A DNA stretch of 64,000 nt from assembly GCF_000772945.1 (NCBI RefSeq), contig NZ_JPVN01000012.1:62001-126000 (forward strand). Reading direction: 5' to 3'. A program made the position numbers and the translations under genes. Source of the DNA: Ureibacillus manganicus DSM 26584 (GTDB lineage: Bacteria; Bacillota; Bacilli; Bacillales_A; Planococcaceae). The notes below the pieces were generated by a model. That model did no database searches, was not told the origin of the DNA, and worked only from the letters and a program-made list of their open reading frames with translations. This document shows positions 1 through 8,389 of this stretch, piece after piece (within the stretch, counting starts at the first letter, position 1; the number at the start of each line of letters is the position of its first letter).

Positions 1-1
1 C

Positions 2-1048
2 ATTTTTAACAAAGCAAACCAACAAAGAGGACGTCAACAAACTGCTTTAGCAAACACTGTTTTAGCTGCAGCAAAATACATTGACAACCTTGAGCCAATC
101 GTTCCAGTAGTAATGCAAATTGCACATAAACACCGTGCATTAGGTATTCTTCCAGAACATTATCCTATCGTTGGTGAAAATTTATTAAAAGCAATTAAAG
201 AAGTACTTGGAGATGCTGCAACAGACGATATTATCGGTGCGTGGGCAAATGCATACGGAGTTATCGCAGATGTATTTATCTCAGTTGAAGAAGATTTATA
301 CCAAAAAGCTGAGGCTAACGGAGGATGGCGTTTATTTAAGCTGTTTAAAGTAGCTAAAAAAGTTGAGGAAAATGCAGAAATTACTTCATTCTATTTAGTA
401 CCAGAAGATGGTTCTGCTTTACCTGGTTTTGAAGCAGGTCAATATATTACGGTCCGTGCAAAAGCACCAGGAGAAGAGTATATTGCAAATCGTCACTACA
501 CTTTATCTCAACCGTCGAATGCAAATGAATTCCGCATTTCAGTAAAACGTGAAGACGCTTGTGATCCAAAAGGTGTAATTTCAAATTACCTTCACAATAA
601 TGTAAACGAAGGCGACGTTATTGAAGTAAGTGCACCAGCTGGTTTATTTACTCTAGATAATTCGGACAACCCTGTATTATTTGTTAGCGGTGGTATCGGA
701 GTAACACCATTAAACACAATGCTTCAATCAATCGAAACTGGACGCGACGTTACATTTGTTCACACAGCTCGCAACGAAAATGTAATCGCTTTCCAAGAAC
801 AAATTGAAACTAAAGTGAATGAATTAAACGGCAAATACCGCGCCTTCTATTCTGATTCTGAAGGATACATCACAAAAGAAGTATTAGCACCTTATGTGAA
901 AGAAAATACAGAGCTTTACGTATGTGGTCCAACACCATTCTTAGAAGCAGTAGTTTCTATTGCTAAAGAATTAAATATTCCAAATGATAAAATTCACTAT
1001 GAATTCTTTGGTCCTGCAATGACGTTAAAAGCATTCGCAAACGCTTAA
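2..1048 (+). CDS. hmp: Flavohemoprotein (nitric oxide dioxygenase), 5' end outside window
   Basis: Converts nitric oxide to nitrate with O2 and NAD(P)H in the cytoplasm. The reading frame is open from the window edge; about 50 N-terminal residues of a normal ~400-residue Hmp are missing. Seen: the C-terminal part of the globin domain with the proximal-His segment (QIAHKHR), then a ferredoxin-reductase-type FAD domain (RHYTLSQPS) and an NAD domain with GGIGVTP and a terminal CGPTPF motif. The domain order globin-FAD-NAD is diagnostic of Hmp. An internal ATG at 113 is not the start, because typical Hmp sequence continues upstream of it. The gene converges on yqjP with a shared terminator. Promoter and any NsrR/ResD sites lie outside the window. 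Confidence 0.95.
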   Translation: MFNKANQQRGRQQTALANTVLAAAKYIDNLEPIVPVVMQIAHKHRALGILPEHYPIVGENLLKAIKEVLGDAATDDIIGAWANAYGVIADVFISVEEDLYQKAEANGGWRLFKLFKVAKKVEENAEITSFYLVPEDGSALPGFEAGQYITVRAKAPGEEYIANRHYTLSQPSNANEFRISVKREDACDPKGVISNYLHNNVNEGDVIEVSAPAGLFTLDNSDNPVLFVSGGIGVTPLNTMLQSIETGRDVTFVHTARNENVIAFQEQIETKVNELNGKYRAFYSDSEGYITKEVLAPYVKENTELYVCGPTPFLEAVVSIAKELNIPNDKIHYEFFGPAMTLKAFANA

Positions 1049-1088
1049 TTAATACGAGCGATTCAAATTTAAATCCTAACATTATTTA

Positions 1089-1133
1089 GTCCTGAATGAT
1101 TGGCCCACCATCCAATCGTCCAGGACCTTTTTT
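1089..1133. terminator. Terminator between hmp and yqjP
   Basis: Two 15-base arms (1089-1103 and 1112-1126) pair with two mismatches around an 8-base loop, followed by a run of T at 1128-1133. It ends hmp and overlaps the yqjP stop codon, so it may serve both convergent genes. Confidence 0.8.
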
Positions 1134-2073
1134 AACTTCGCGAATATATATTTAGTCCTTCTATTACTTCACATTTTACTAAACCTTCACTTTCTAAAAT
1201 ATCTAAATATCCGATTGTTTTAGATATTGTTAGTCCTAGCTGAGTTCTGTAAATTGATGAATATAGTTGTTGTGTTACTTCTATGACTGATTTCGGTTTA
1301 TCTAAAATATCATAAACCTGCTCTGCTCTCACTCGGTCTCTTTCAAGCCTTGTTGTAATAAGCTCAGACACGTTTGTTATTTCGTTACCGTGCCCAGCGT
1401 ATACCTTATTTACTTGGAGATCTTTTAATAATACTAAAGAATTTCTATATTCTAGTAATGCTTTAGATCGTTCTAAAGTTAAATTTACAGGAGGTTCTAT
1501 TAATGGGTTTGAGGCAACATGCTCTAACAGTAAATCACCACCGATAACAGAGTTTGATTTCGTATCATGGAAAATGAGATGGCTTTCAGCATGACCTGGC
1601 GTATAATACGCCTTTAAACCAGGATGACCAGGAACTTCATCTTGATCTTTAAGTAATTGAGTTAATGGAATCGTTCCAAAATAAGACATTTCTTCACGAT
1701 TCTCTAAATATTTTTCAATAAACTTTTCAGGTACTGCGTTTCTCTTTAAATGAAATCTGTAAAATTCGCTTCGGTACTCTAGAAAGTCTTTATTTTTTCT
1801 TAGAAAATGATCAATATATTCATGGCCTAGAATGTTAGCTTTTGGAAAGGCATCTACCCATCCTGCATGATCTGGATGATGATGCGTTAAGACAACCTGT
1901 TCAATGTCATTAAGATTATATCCAGCATCATTAATACCCTGCTTTAATGCCTCATAAGCATCTTTCGTCTTAGTACCAGCATCGAAAAGTGATAAAGTAT
2001 CTCCCTTGACTAAGAACGCATTGACATCGCCAATTTCATATGGAGTAGGAATGACGATTTTATGTATTTCCAT
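1132..2073 (-). CDS. yqjP: MBL-fold metallo-hydrolase, YqjP family
   Basis: Metallo-beta-lactamase-fold hydrolase, 313 aa, substrate unknown. The metal-binding motif HHHPDHAG lies near residues 64-71, followed by the later ligands in YTPGHAESH and GGDLLL and a C-terminal GHG. After the MBL domain there is a helical winged-helix-like tail of about 70 residues, as in the YqjP/LACTB2-like family. ATG at 2073 follows a GGGGG ribosome-binding site. In B. subtilis yqjP sits next to proI (yqjO), as it does here, though here the two are divergent across the T-box region. The name rests on synteny and family; the reaction is not known. Confidence 0.8.
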   Translation of the reverse strand: MEIHKIVIPTPYEIGDVNAFLVKGDTLSLFDAGTKTKDAYEALKQGINDAGYNLNDIEQVVLTHHHPDHAGWVDAFPKANILGHEYIDHFLRKNKDFLEYRSEFYRFHLKRNAVPEKFIEKYLENREEMSYFGTIPLTQLLKDQDEVPGHPGLKAYYTPGHAESHLIFHDTKSNSVIGGDLLLEHVASNPLIEPPVNLTLERSKALLEYRNSLVLLKDLQVNKVYAGHGNEITNVSELITTRLERDRVRAEQVYDILDKPKSVIEVTQQLYSSIYRTQLGLTISKTIGYLDILESEGLVKCEVIEGLNIYSRS

Positions 2074-2162
2074 TACAGTATCCCCCTAGTATTAAAAGCA
2101 ACATATATAAAACTGAATCAGTATTCATTCTACTCTTATTTATTATTTTCGTCCAATAAAAG

Positions 2163-2191
2163 TTGACATTTTTGAATTTAGTGCATATAAT
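2163..2191 (+). promoter_or_regulatory. Sigma-A promoter of proI T-box leader
   Basis: A perfect consensus promoter: TTGACA at 2163-2168, 17-base spacer, TATAAT at 2186-2191. Transcription should begin near 2198, directly before the T-box leader. Confidence 0.9.
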
Positions 2192-2197
2192 TTGCAT

Positions 2198-2446
2198 ATT
2201 CAAATATTAAATACGATGATGAAGCCAAGTAAATGAATCGATGGTTATAGAGAGTGCTATAAATGGTGTAAATAGCATACCCTCTCGACTTCATTGAACC
2301 TACTTCTGAGTAGTTATGACAACATAACCGTAGCCTTTGCGATAAAAGGATTCGAGTTGTGCCATTTTTTTGGCGAACTAAGGTGGTACCGCGGAAATGA
2401 TCATGCGTTTTTCGTCCTTATTGAAGGATGAAAAACGCATTTTTTT
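2198..2446 (+). promoter_or_regulatory. T-box riboswitch (tRNA-Pro), controls proI
   Basis: Leader RNA that reads uncharged tRNA. The T-box core AAGGTGGTACCGCGG is at 2380-2394. It is followed by a terminator with 17-base arms (2403-2419 and 2424-2440, one wobble) and a T run at 2441-2446. In the specifier region GAACCTAC, CCT at 2299-2301 is a proline codon, followed by a GAGTAG element. This fits proI and the known proline T-boxes of Bacillus. When tRNA-Pro is uncharged, the antiterminator forms and proI is transcribed. Confidence 0.93.
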
Positions 2447-2487
2447 ATACTCTAAGAAGTAAAACTGTTTGAGATGGAGGGATTGTT

Positions 2488-3294
2488 TTGCAGAAGATTG
2501 TTTTTGTAGGAGCTGGAGCAATGGCCGAAGCGTTAATCCAAGGATGGATTTACCAAGAAGTAGCCGAAACAAACAATATCTATATGTCGAACCGTTCAAA
2601 TTATGAAAGATTAGATTACCTAAGCTCGACATATGGTGTCAACATTCTACAAAATAAAGAACAATTATTTGACGCTGATTTAGTTGTTTTAGCGATTAAA
2701 CCTAAGGATGGTAAGATAGCAATGGAAGCAATAAAACCTTTCATCGCTGATAATACACCTATATTAACTGTAATGGCAGGAATTTCGATGGAAACTGTTA
2801 GCAATATTCTCGGGGAAAGACCAATTGCTCGCGTTATGCCAAATACTTCCGCTTCAATTGGGATGTCTGCTAGTGGTGTAGCGTTTAATGAATTTGTTAC
2901 AGAAAAACAAAAAGAGCGATTTATCGAAATGCTAGATGCAATAGGAATCGTTATTGAAGTAGACGAAGACAAACTTCATGCAGTAACTGCACTATCAGGA
3001 AGTGGTCCTGCCTATTTATATTATTTAGTTGAGGCATTCGAAAAAGCGGGAACAGAATTTGGTTTACCAAAGGAAACAGTTCGAAAGCTTATGGTACAAA
3101 CAATTGCTGGATCAGCAGCTATGCTAGAACGTGTTAAAGAAGAACCAAATGTACTAAGACGCAAAGTGACAAGTCCAGGTGGTACGACAGAAGCGGGTAT
3201 TCAAGCATTAGAAGATCATCACTTTAATGAAGCAATATCTAATTGTATTAAAAGTGCTGAAGCAAGATCCCGCGAATTAGCAAAAAGTGAATGA
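2488..3294 (+). CDS. proI: Pyrroline-5-carboxylate reductase
   Basis: Last step of proline synthesis: reduces pyrroline-5-carboxylate to L-proline with NAD(P)H in the cytoplasm. 268 aa, full length. The N-terminal Rossmann motif is FVGAGAMAEA, and the conserved C-terminal signature contains SGSGPAY and SPGGTTEAG. Start is TTG at 2488, seven bases after a GGAGG site (2476-2480). It stands alone behind a proline T-box, so expression should rise when tRNA-Pro is uncharged. The symbol proI (yqjO) rather than proC is chosen from synteny with yqjP, rnz and dinB; B. subtilis has several paralogues, so the exact name is less sure than the function. Confidence 0.93.
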   Translation: MQKIVFVGAGAMAEALIQGWIYQEVAETNNIYMSNRSNYERLDYLSSTYGVNILQNKEQLFDADLVVLAIKPKDGKIAMEAIKPFIADNTPILTVMAGISMETVSNILGERPIARVMPNTSASIGMSASGVAFNEFVTEKQKERFIEMLDAIGIVIEVDEDKLHAVTALSGSGPAYLYYLVEAFEKAGTEFGLPKETVRKLMVQTIAGSAAMLERVKEEPNVLRRKVTSPGGTTEAGIQALEDHHFNEAISNCIKSAEARSRELAKSE

Positions 3295-3307
3295 ACAAAC
3301 CTATAAA

Positions 3308-3336
3308 AGGAGTTGTCTTTAACTATGACAACTCCT
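3308..3336. terminator. Hairpin between proI and the 76-aa membrane gene
   Basis: Perfect 10-base arms (3308-3317, 3327-3336) with a 9-base loop. The plus-strand side has no strong T run; the minus side has TTTT, so it suits the minus-strand gene better. Confidence 0.6.
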
Positions 3337-3342
3337 ATGTAT

Positions 3343-3573
3343 TTATAAAGTTCCTGCCTTTATACGTTTGACAATTGAGTATGTAGTATACAAAGCCATT
3401 GGCGCTAAAACTGCTGCAATTATGAGCCAAAGATTTAAAGCACCCGCAGCTTGTAACCCATTGAAATTTGTGACAATATAAATAATCATTCCAAAAAGTA
3501 GAAAATAACTTAATACATTTGGAAAAATGACAAGAAGCCTTAGAATTGCTGGATTGATTTTAGTTTCATTCAT
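3343..3573 (-). CDS. Small two-helix membrane protein, unknown function
   Basis: 76 aa with two clear hydrophobic segments (about residues 11-34 and 46-63) joined by a short polar loop and ended by a basic tail (VKRIKAGTL). ATG at 3573 follows a strong AGGGGAGGGG site, and the codons resemble those of its neighbours, so it looks real. I do not recognise a family. It lies between convergent proI and the rnz/dinB genes on its own strand, more than 100 bases from rnz, and appears to be a single-gene unit. Confidence 0.7.
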   Translation of the reverse strand: MNETKINPAILRLLVIFPNVLSYFLLFGMIIYIVTNFNGLQAAGALNLWLIIAAVLAPMALYTTYSIVKRIKAGTL

Positions 3574-3646
3574 AAATACCCCTCCCCTATCTTCTATATT
3601 CTACTAAAATTTACTCGTTAATTCTATTTTTTTCTAAAATAAATAG

Positions 3647-3683
3647 AAAAGATAACTTGAATACGATTACTCAAGTTACCTTT
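3647..3683 (-). terminator. Terminator downstream of rnz
   Basis: On the minus strand an AAGGTAACTTGA arm pairs with TCAAGTTATCTT around a 10-base loop and is followed by TTTTCT. It lies four bases past the rnz stop. Confidence 0.8.
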
Positions 3684-3686
3684 ACA

Positions 3687-4628
3687 TTATATTTCCTGTA
3701 TTAACTCATTATTTTTCCAAGAGAATTGATCAAAATCTTTTACTAAATATAAGTCTGGGAAGGTTTCTTTAGCATCTAATACCAATTTTTGAATATCTGC
3801 CGGCAAGAAGCGTGCGCTAATATGATTTAATAGGAGGTAGTGTGCACCTGCTTCTTTAGCGATTTGTGCAGCTTCAATATTAGTAGAATGACCGTAGTTT
3901 GCGGCGTGCTGTGATGTTGAGTGATCAAATGTTGCTTCATGCACTACAATATCCGCCTGACGACTTAATAGTTTAGAGTTGTCGCACAATCGCGTGTCCC
4001 CTAAAATTGTCACTATAAACCCCTTTTTAGGTGGTGAAGTGACCTCCTTACTTAATATAATTTCACCATCTTCTAAGGTGATATCTTGGCCATTTTTCAA
4101 CTTTCCAAGAAGTGGTCCCTTTGGTACACCAAGTTCCCTCGCTTTTTCAACTAATAATTCACCTGGTAGTGGCTTTTGCTCAATACGAAAACCAAAACAC
4201 TGAATTACATGTTCAAGCTCCATTGCCGTGACAATAAATTGTTCATCCTCAAAAATAACACCTTCTTGAATCTCCACAAATTCAATCGGATACGTAATAT
4301 GTGTATTTGATAATTCAAATGAAAACTCAATCCACTCTTTCAAACCTTTTGGGCCATATAGTGTTAATGTATCTTCCCCACCTAAAAAAGATCTTGAGCT
4401 CAATAATCCTGGCAAACCAAAAATATGATCGCCATGTAAATGAGTAATAAAAATTTTCTCTATTTTCCTTGGACGAATGGAAGTGTGCAAAATTTGATGC
4501 TGGGTTGCTTCACCACAATCAAATAACCAAACTGTTCCTCTTTCCTCTAGTAATTTTAATGCAAGTGCACTAGTATTTCTTTCCTTTGAAGGCATCCCTG
4601 CGCCTGTCCCTAAAAATTGTATTTGCAT
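3687..4628 (-). CDS. rnz: Ribonuclease Z
   Basis: Endonuclease that matures tRNA 3' ends, mainly those lacking an encoded CCA. 313 aa, usual bacterial length. The zinc motif THLHGDH falls at residues 62-68, giving H63, H65, D67 and H68, as in B. subtilis RNase Z. The glycine-rich exosite region is near residues 150-190. Further metal ligands lie in VVHEATFDH and the late LNHIS. The start ATG at 4628 is conserved (MQIQFLGTGAG). It lies 41 bases after dinB on the same strand, as the yqjK/yqjH pair is neighbouring in B. subtilis, and has its own terminator. Confidence 0.96.
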   Translation of the reverse strand: MQIQFLGTGAGMPSKERNTSALALKLLEERGTVWLFDCGEATQHQILHTSIRPRKIEKIFITHLHGDHIFGLPGLLSSRSFLGGEDTLTLYGPKGLKEWIEFSFELSNTHITYPIEFVEIQEGVIFEDEQFIVTAMELEHVIQCFGFRIEQKPLPGELLVEKARELGVPKGPLLGKLKNGQDITLEDGEIILSKEVTSPPKKGFIVTILGDTRLCDNSKLLSRQADIVVHEATFDHSTSQHAANYGHSTNIEAAQIAKEAGAHYLLLNHISARFLPADIQKLVLDAKETFPDLYLVKDFDQFSWKNNELIQEI

Positions 4629-4669
4629 GTTAACACCACGTTCATTTTTATAGTTAAAACACTATTTCT

Positions 4670-5911
4670 TTAGTTATCTTTTAAATCTTCTAAAAAATCT
4701 TTACTAAAACTTGTTTTTGAAGCATAAGTTGATTTTTTATCAATAGCTATTCCTTTTTGTATGGAGCCCTTTCCATATTTCTTCTCAATTTCATCGATTA
4801 ATTCATAAATAGGTTCATCTTTTGCATATTGTTCGAAATTATCAAAAGATAATTGGACTGCAACGTTTTTTATATCTTGAACATTTGAAATGGTAATCCC
4901 TAACAAACGAATGGGAGAACCATCCCAAGCTTTATGAAACAGATTAATCGCTTCATCATAAATATCTACTTTTAAGGAAATGGGGTTTTGTAATGTCTTA
5001 CTTCTAGAATGATTATGCCAATCTGCATCACGGATTTGTATACTTATTGTTGTACCACATAATTTCTTTACAGAAAGTCTCTCAGCCACCTTTTCAGCTA
5101 ACCTTTCAAAGGTTTCTTCTAATTTTTCGATGTCTGTTTCGTCATAAGGAAGTGTGGTTGAATTTCCAACGCTTTTCGTATCATAAATGGAATCTGGGTC
5201 AACTTTTCGCGTATCGTTCCCATTTGCCCGTTCGCGTAGTCGTACTCCATTTTTTCCAAGTTCTTGTTTTAATAATCCTTCATTTGAGTTGGCTAGCTCT
5301 CCAATAGTGTATATTTTTAAAGAAGCTAACTTTTTAGATGTACTTTCTCCTACACCATGCATTTCAATTACCGCTAATGGCCAAAGTTTTTCCTTCACAT
5401 CTCTTTTCCTCAATACTGTTATTCCCATCGGTTTTTTCATATCTGATGCAGTTTTTGCTAAAAACTTATTTGGACCAATCCCAATGGAACAAGGTAAATC
5501 TAATTCATGCAAAATGCGTAGTTGAATTTCTTTTGCTATTTCTAGTGGATGCCTTTTCTTTGAAACCTCAGTAATATCAATATATCCTTCATCTATAGAA
5601 ACAGGTTCTACCATATCTGTATACTCTCTTAAAATAGAAAACATTGCCTTAGAAGCAGTTCGATATTTTACGAAATCTGGTGATAAAACTATAAGATCAG
5701 GGCATTTTCTCAAAGCTTCACCAACATTCATTGTCGTATAAATTCCCTTAGCTCTCGCTTCATACGAACTAGTAACAATAATCCCCCGTCTTTCTTTTGG
5801 ATTGCCTGCAATAGCAACTGCTTTCCCTTTCAAATCCGGGTTGTATGCCTGTTCAACCGATGCATAAAAGCTATTCATATCTACATGGAAGATGATGCGT
5901 GCTGCCCCCAT
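4670..5911 (-). CDS. dinB: DNA polymerase IV (Y-family, translesion)
   Basis: Error-prone translesion polymerase, 413 aa, the usual length for YqjH/PolY1-type enzymes. The Y-family catalytic motifs are present: FHVDMNSFYASVE near the N-terminus (first metal-binding Asp) and SIDEGYID with the second acidic pair. A helix-hairpin-helix thumb region (EMHGVGESTSKKLASL) and a little-finger domain complete the protein. Synteny with rnz supports orthology to B. subtilis yqjH. I see no LexA-type box in the 135 bases upstream, so SOS control is not supported. The intergenic region is shared with divergent bioY. Confidence 0.94.
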   Translation of the reverse strand: MGAARIIFHVDMNSFYASVEQAYNPDLKGKAVAIAGNPKERRGIIVTSSYEARAKGIYTTMNVGEALRKCPDLIVLSPDFVKYRTASKAMFSILREYTDMVEPVSIDEGYIDITEVSKKRHPLEIAKEIQLRILHELDLPCSIGIGPNKFLAKTASDMKKPMGITVLRKRDVKEKLWPLAVIEMHGVGESTSKKLASLKIYTIGELANSNEGLLKQELGKNGVRLRERANGNDTRKVDPDSIYDTKSVGNSTTLPYDETDIEKLEETFERLAEKVAERLSVKKLCGTTISIQIRDADWHNHSRSKTLQNPISLKVDIYDEAINLFHKAWDGSPIRLLGITISNVQDIKNVAVQLSFDNFEQYAKDEPIYELIDEIEKKYGKGSIQKGIAIDKKSTYASKTSFSKDFLEDLKDN

Positions 5912-5967
5912 TATTCCACCTCACTTTCTAAAATATTATCATAATAGCGTCTCATTTAAAAAATGAG

Positions 5968-5996
5968 TTGACAAAAAAATGAAAATATAATAATCT
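5968..5996 (+). promoter_or_regulatory. Candidate bioY promoter
   Basis: TTGACA at 5968-5973 lies upstream of an AT-rich stretch; the best-looking TATAAT (5986-5991) is only 12 bases away, while TAATCT at 5991-5996 has 17-base spacing. The start site is therefore uncertain, but it must lie just before the BirA operator. Confidence 0.5.
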
Positions 5997-5999
5997 CAT

Positions 6000-6034
6000 T
6001 TGTGTAAACTTAAAATTTTAATAGGTTAACACAA
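6000..6034 (+). promoter_or_regulatory. BirA (biotin repressor) operator of bioY
   Basis: Inverted repeat TTGTGTAAAC (6000-6009) and GTTAACACAA (6025-6034), nine of ten bases symmetric, separated by 15 bases, the spacing typical of BirA operators in Firmicutes. It lies between the promoter and the bioY start and runs into the ribosome-binding site AAAGGAG. Biotinyl-AMP-loaded BirA would block bioY. Confidence 0.88.
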
Positions 6035-6046
6035 AGGAGTGCTTTT

Positions 6047-6601
6047 ATGAAATCCAAAACACAAATGTATGTAGTTACTGCCTTTGCGGCAGCAATCATC
6101 GCAGTACTTGCACAAATTTCAATTCCATTACCAATGGGCGTTCCAATTACAGGACAAACTTTAGCTGTAGGACTAGTTGTAACAATTTTAGGTACGAAGT
6201 ATGGATCTTTAGCCGTATTAGTTTATATTCTTCTTGGTGCAATTGGTATGCCTGTATTCTCAAGTATGTCAGGTGGTATAGGTGTTTTAGTAGGCCCAAC
6301 TGGAGGATATATTATCGGTTTCCTAGCACAAGCGTTTATCCAAGGTTTATATATGGATAAATTCGGTTACACATATGTACATGCAATTATTTCTAATTTA
6401 ATCGGTATGGTAATAACTTTAGCATTTGGAACAGCATGGTTGAAAGTTGCACTGAGTATTTCTTGGGAAGCCGCTTTCATGGGTGGAGTTTATCCATTTA
6501 TCATACTAGGTATTGTTAAAGCGGTAGCAGCTGCTTATTTTGGAATAATTGTTCGCAACAGGTTATTAAGTCAACAACTTATTCCATCATTAAAATACTA
6601 A
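6047..6601 (+). CDS. bioY: Biotin transporter substrate-binding (S) component BioY
   Basis: Integral membrane protein that binds biotin for an energy-coupling-factor transporter. 184 aa with about six hydrophobic segments and the BioY signature GGIGVLVGPTGGYIIGF. The ATG at 6047 follows AAAGGAG by eight bases. No ECF ATPase or T subunit is in the window, so it probably uses the shared EcfAA'T module encoded elsewhere. It is a single-gene unit bounded by a BirA operator and a strong terminator. Biotin uptake is relevant here because the propionyl-CoA carboxylase-like subunit at 36.3 kb belongs to a biotin-dependent enzyme family. Confidence 0.95.
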   Translation: MKSKTQMYVVTAFAAAIIAVLAQISIPLPMGVPITGQTLAVGLVVTILGTKYGSLAVLVYILLGAIGMPVFSSMSGGIGVLVGPTGGYIIGFLAQAFIQGLYMDKFGYTYVHAIISNLIGMVITLAFGTAWLKVALSISWEAAFMGGVYPFIILGIVKAVAAAYFGIIVRNRLLSQQLIPSLKY

Positions 6602-6618
6602 ATTCACTGTTATTTGTT

Positions 6619-6645
6619 AACCTCTCAATCTTGAGAGGTTTTTTA
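6619..6645 (+). terminator. bioY terminator
   Basis: Perfect 10-base arms (6619-6628 and 6631-6640) followed by a T-rich tail. Confidence 0.9.
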
Positions 6646-6826
6646 TTTTTGCAAATTCCAACATACTTTTCTCACAATGATACTAAATATTATTTAGATT
6701 CTTCATACGGAAACAGTCTATAGGCTTATACATCTTTTTAAAAAATAGGTTTAAAACCATCTTAAGAATACACCTTTTCATATTTATATAGTGTAGCATC
6801 ACTAAATTTTTTATGGGGGACATTTC

Positions 6827-6867
6827 TTCGAAAAATAAATATTCAAACACTATATAACCGTATACGG
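6827..6867 (+). promoter_or_regulatory. Candidate operators before the ArsB-family gene
   Basis: The stretch at 6827-6847 (TTCGAA...ATTCAAA around an AT core) resembles ArsR/SmtB-family operators but is imperfect. A separate perfect palindrome, CCGTATACGG, sits at 6858-6867, 18 bases before the start codon. Neither can be assigned to a regulator from the sequence. Confidence 0.3.
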
Positions 6868-6885
6868 AAAGAATGTGAAAGGAAA

Positions 6886-8226
6886 ATGCATCCAATAGTA
6901 ATTATTACCATCCTAACATTTTTGGTTACCTTAGTATTTATCCTTTGGAGACCTAGAAACATAAACGAAGCAATTCCTTCTACGATTGGTGCTTTAGTTA
7001 TTTTACTATGTGGGACCGTGACACTTGTAGATTTAATAGATATTACAAGAACAATTAGTGATGCTGCGATAACCATTATGGCGACGATTGTAATGGCGAT
7101 TGTCTTAGAAAGCTTTGGGTTTTTTAATTGGGTTGCAGAAAAACTTGCGGAAATAGCAAAAGGATCGGGTATACGATTATTTTGGTATGTCAATCTCTTA
7201 TGTTTCTTAATGACGCTTTTCTTTAATAATGACGGTAGTATTTTAATTACAACACCTATTTTAATCATGCTACTAAATAACATGGGATTAAAAAATCATC
7301 AAAAAATTCCTTATTTACTATCAGGTGCTTTGATCGCTACTGCATCTAGTGCTCCAATTGGCGTTAGTAATATTGTAAATTTAATAGCACTTAAAATTGT
7401 TGATATGAGTTTAACTTCACATACAGCCATGATGTTTGTTCCTGCTACACTAGGACTTTTACTTTTAGTTTCACTGCTATTCCTATACTTTAGAAAAATC
7501 TTACCAAAGACCGTTCCAACTAAAGTTGCTGGGATGTCATCCCCTTCATACCATCCGATTAAACAAAAATTATTACAACAATCAAAGAAAGATCGCAATA
7601 AATTCATGCTATATGTACTTCTTTTTGTTTTTGTCGTTCGAATTAGTCTATTCTTTGCGTCATTTTTATCAATTCCGATTTCTGTAATGGCAGTACTCGG
7701 ATCAATCGTCTTGCTATGTTGGAGATGGATTTATTTAAAAATCCCCCCAACAGATATGATCAAAAAAACCCCATGGTATATAATCGTTTTCGCCTTCAGT
7801 ATGTATGTACTCATTTACGGATTAACGAATATCGGATTAACGGATATGTTAGTACAAACAATGAGACCTATAGTAAATGATAACCTATTCCATACAAGTG
7901 TCTTAATGGGAACTCTACTATCTGTACTATCAAATATTTTCAATAATCACCCTGCACTGATGGTTGGAACTATTACACTTACTAATATGGATCTAAAACC
8001 GCTTGAACTAAAGGTTGCTTATCTAGCAAATGTAATCGGAAGTGATATGGGTGCACTCTTACTTCCAATGGGAACATTAGCAACTTTAATGTGGATGCAC
8101 ATTTTAATTAAAGGAAAAATAAAGATAACATGGTGGCAATATATTAAAGTTACAATTGTAGTAATTCCTCCAACAGTAATCTTTACATTAGTTGTTTTAT
8201 ACTATTGGGTTACATGGCTTTTTTAA
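6886..8226 (+). CDS. arsB: ArsB-family membrane transporter (arsenite efflux-like)
   Basis: 446-aa polytopic membrane protein of the ArsB/CitM ion-transporter superfamily, about 11-12 hydrophobic segments. Family marks: FFNNDGSILITTPI near residues 112-125, the second conserved loop SNIFNNHPALMVG, and the terminal GTLATLMWMHIL region. In known cases ArsB expels arsenite or antimonite by proton exchange, optionally with an ArsA ATPase. No arsR, arsC or acr gene is nearby, so an arsenic role is inferred from family only. ATG at 6886 follows GAAAGG. The gene is monocistronic with a terminator at 8347-8380. Confidence 0.8.
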   Translation: MHPIVIITILTFLVTLVFILWRPRNINEAIPSTIGALVILLCGTVTLVDLIDITRTISDAAITIMATIVMAIVLESFGFFNWVAEKLAEIAKGSGIRLFWYVNLLCFLMTLFFNNDGSILITTPILIMLLNNMGLKNHQKIPYLLSGALIATASSAPIGVSNIVNLIALKIVDMSLTSHTAMMFVPATLGLLLLVSLLFLYFRKILPKTVPTKVAGMSSPSYHPIKQKLLQQSKKDRNKFMLYVLLFVFVVRISLFFASFLSIPISVMAVLGSIVLLCWRWIYLKIPPTDMIKKTPWYIIVFAFSMYVLIYGLTNIGLTDMLVQTMRPIVNDNLFHTSVLMGTLLSVLSNIFNNHPALMVGTITLTNMDLKPLELKVAYLANVIGSDMGALLLPMGTLATLMWMHILIKGKIKITWWQYIKVTIVVIPPTVIFTLVVLYYWVTWLF

Positions 8227-8346
8227 CATCAATTAATAAAAATTCACTAACAAACACATAAACAACTAATTACAACCCTCTTGTTTTCTAAGTAAAATTG
8301 CATTTACATTGTAGCCATGAAAAATGACCCGTCATAAAAAATTATA

Positions 8347-8380
8347 AAAAGAGAGAGCCATTTTTTGGACTCTCTCTTTT
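8347..8380. terminator. Bidirectional terminator, ArsB gene / HAD nucleotidase
   Basis: AAAGAGAGAG arm pairs with CTCTCTCTTT around a short T-rich loop, with A and T runs outside, between convergent genes. Confidence 0.85.
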
Positions 8381-8389
8381 ACGATTAGA

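Noticed and set aside
2378-2632. 84-aa minus-strand frame across the T-box
   Set aside because: It is the reverse of the T-box terminator and proI start; the riboswitch and proI explain the DNA.
5912-6046. LexA/SOS box for dinB
   Set aside because: No CGAAC-N4-GTTCG-like sequence was found.
6683-6895. 70-aa minus-strand frame upstream of the ArsB-like gene
   Set aside because: AT-rich random-looking composition (many F, I, N, M), no ribosome-binding site, overlaps the leader of the real gene.
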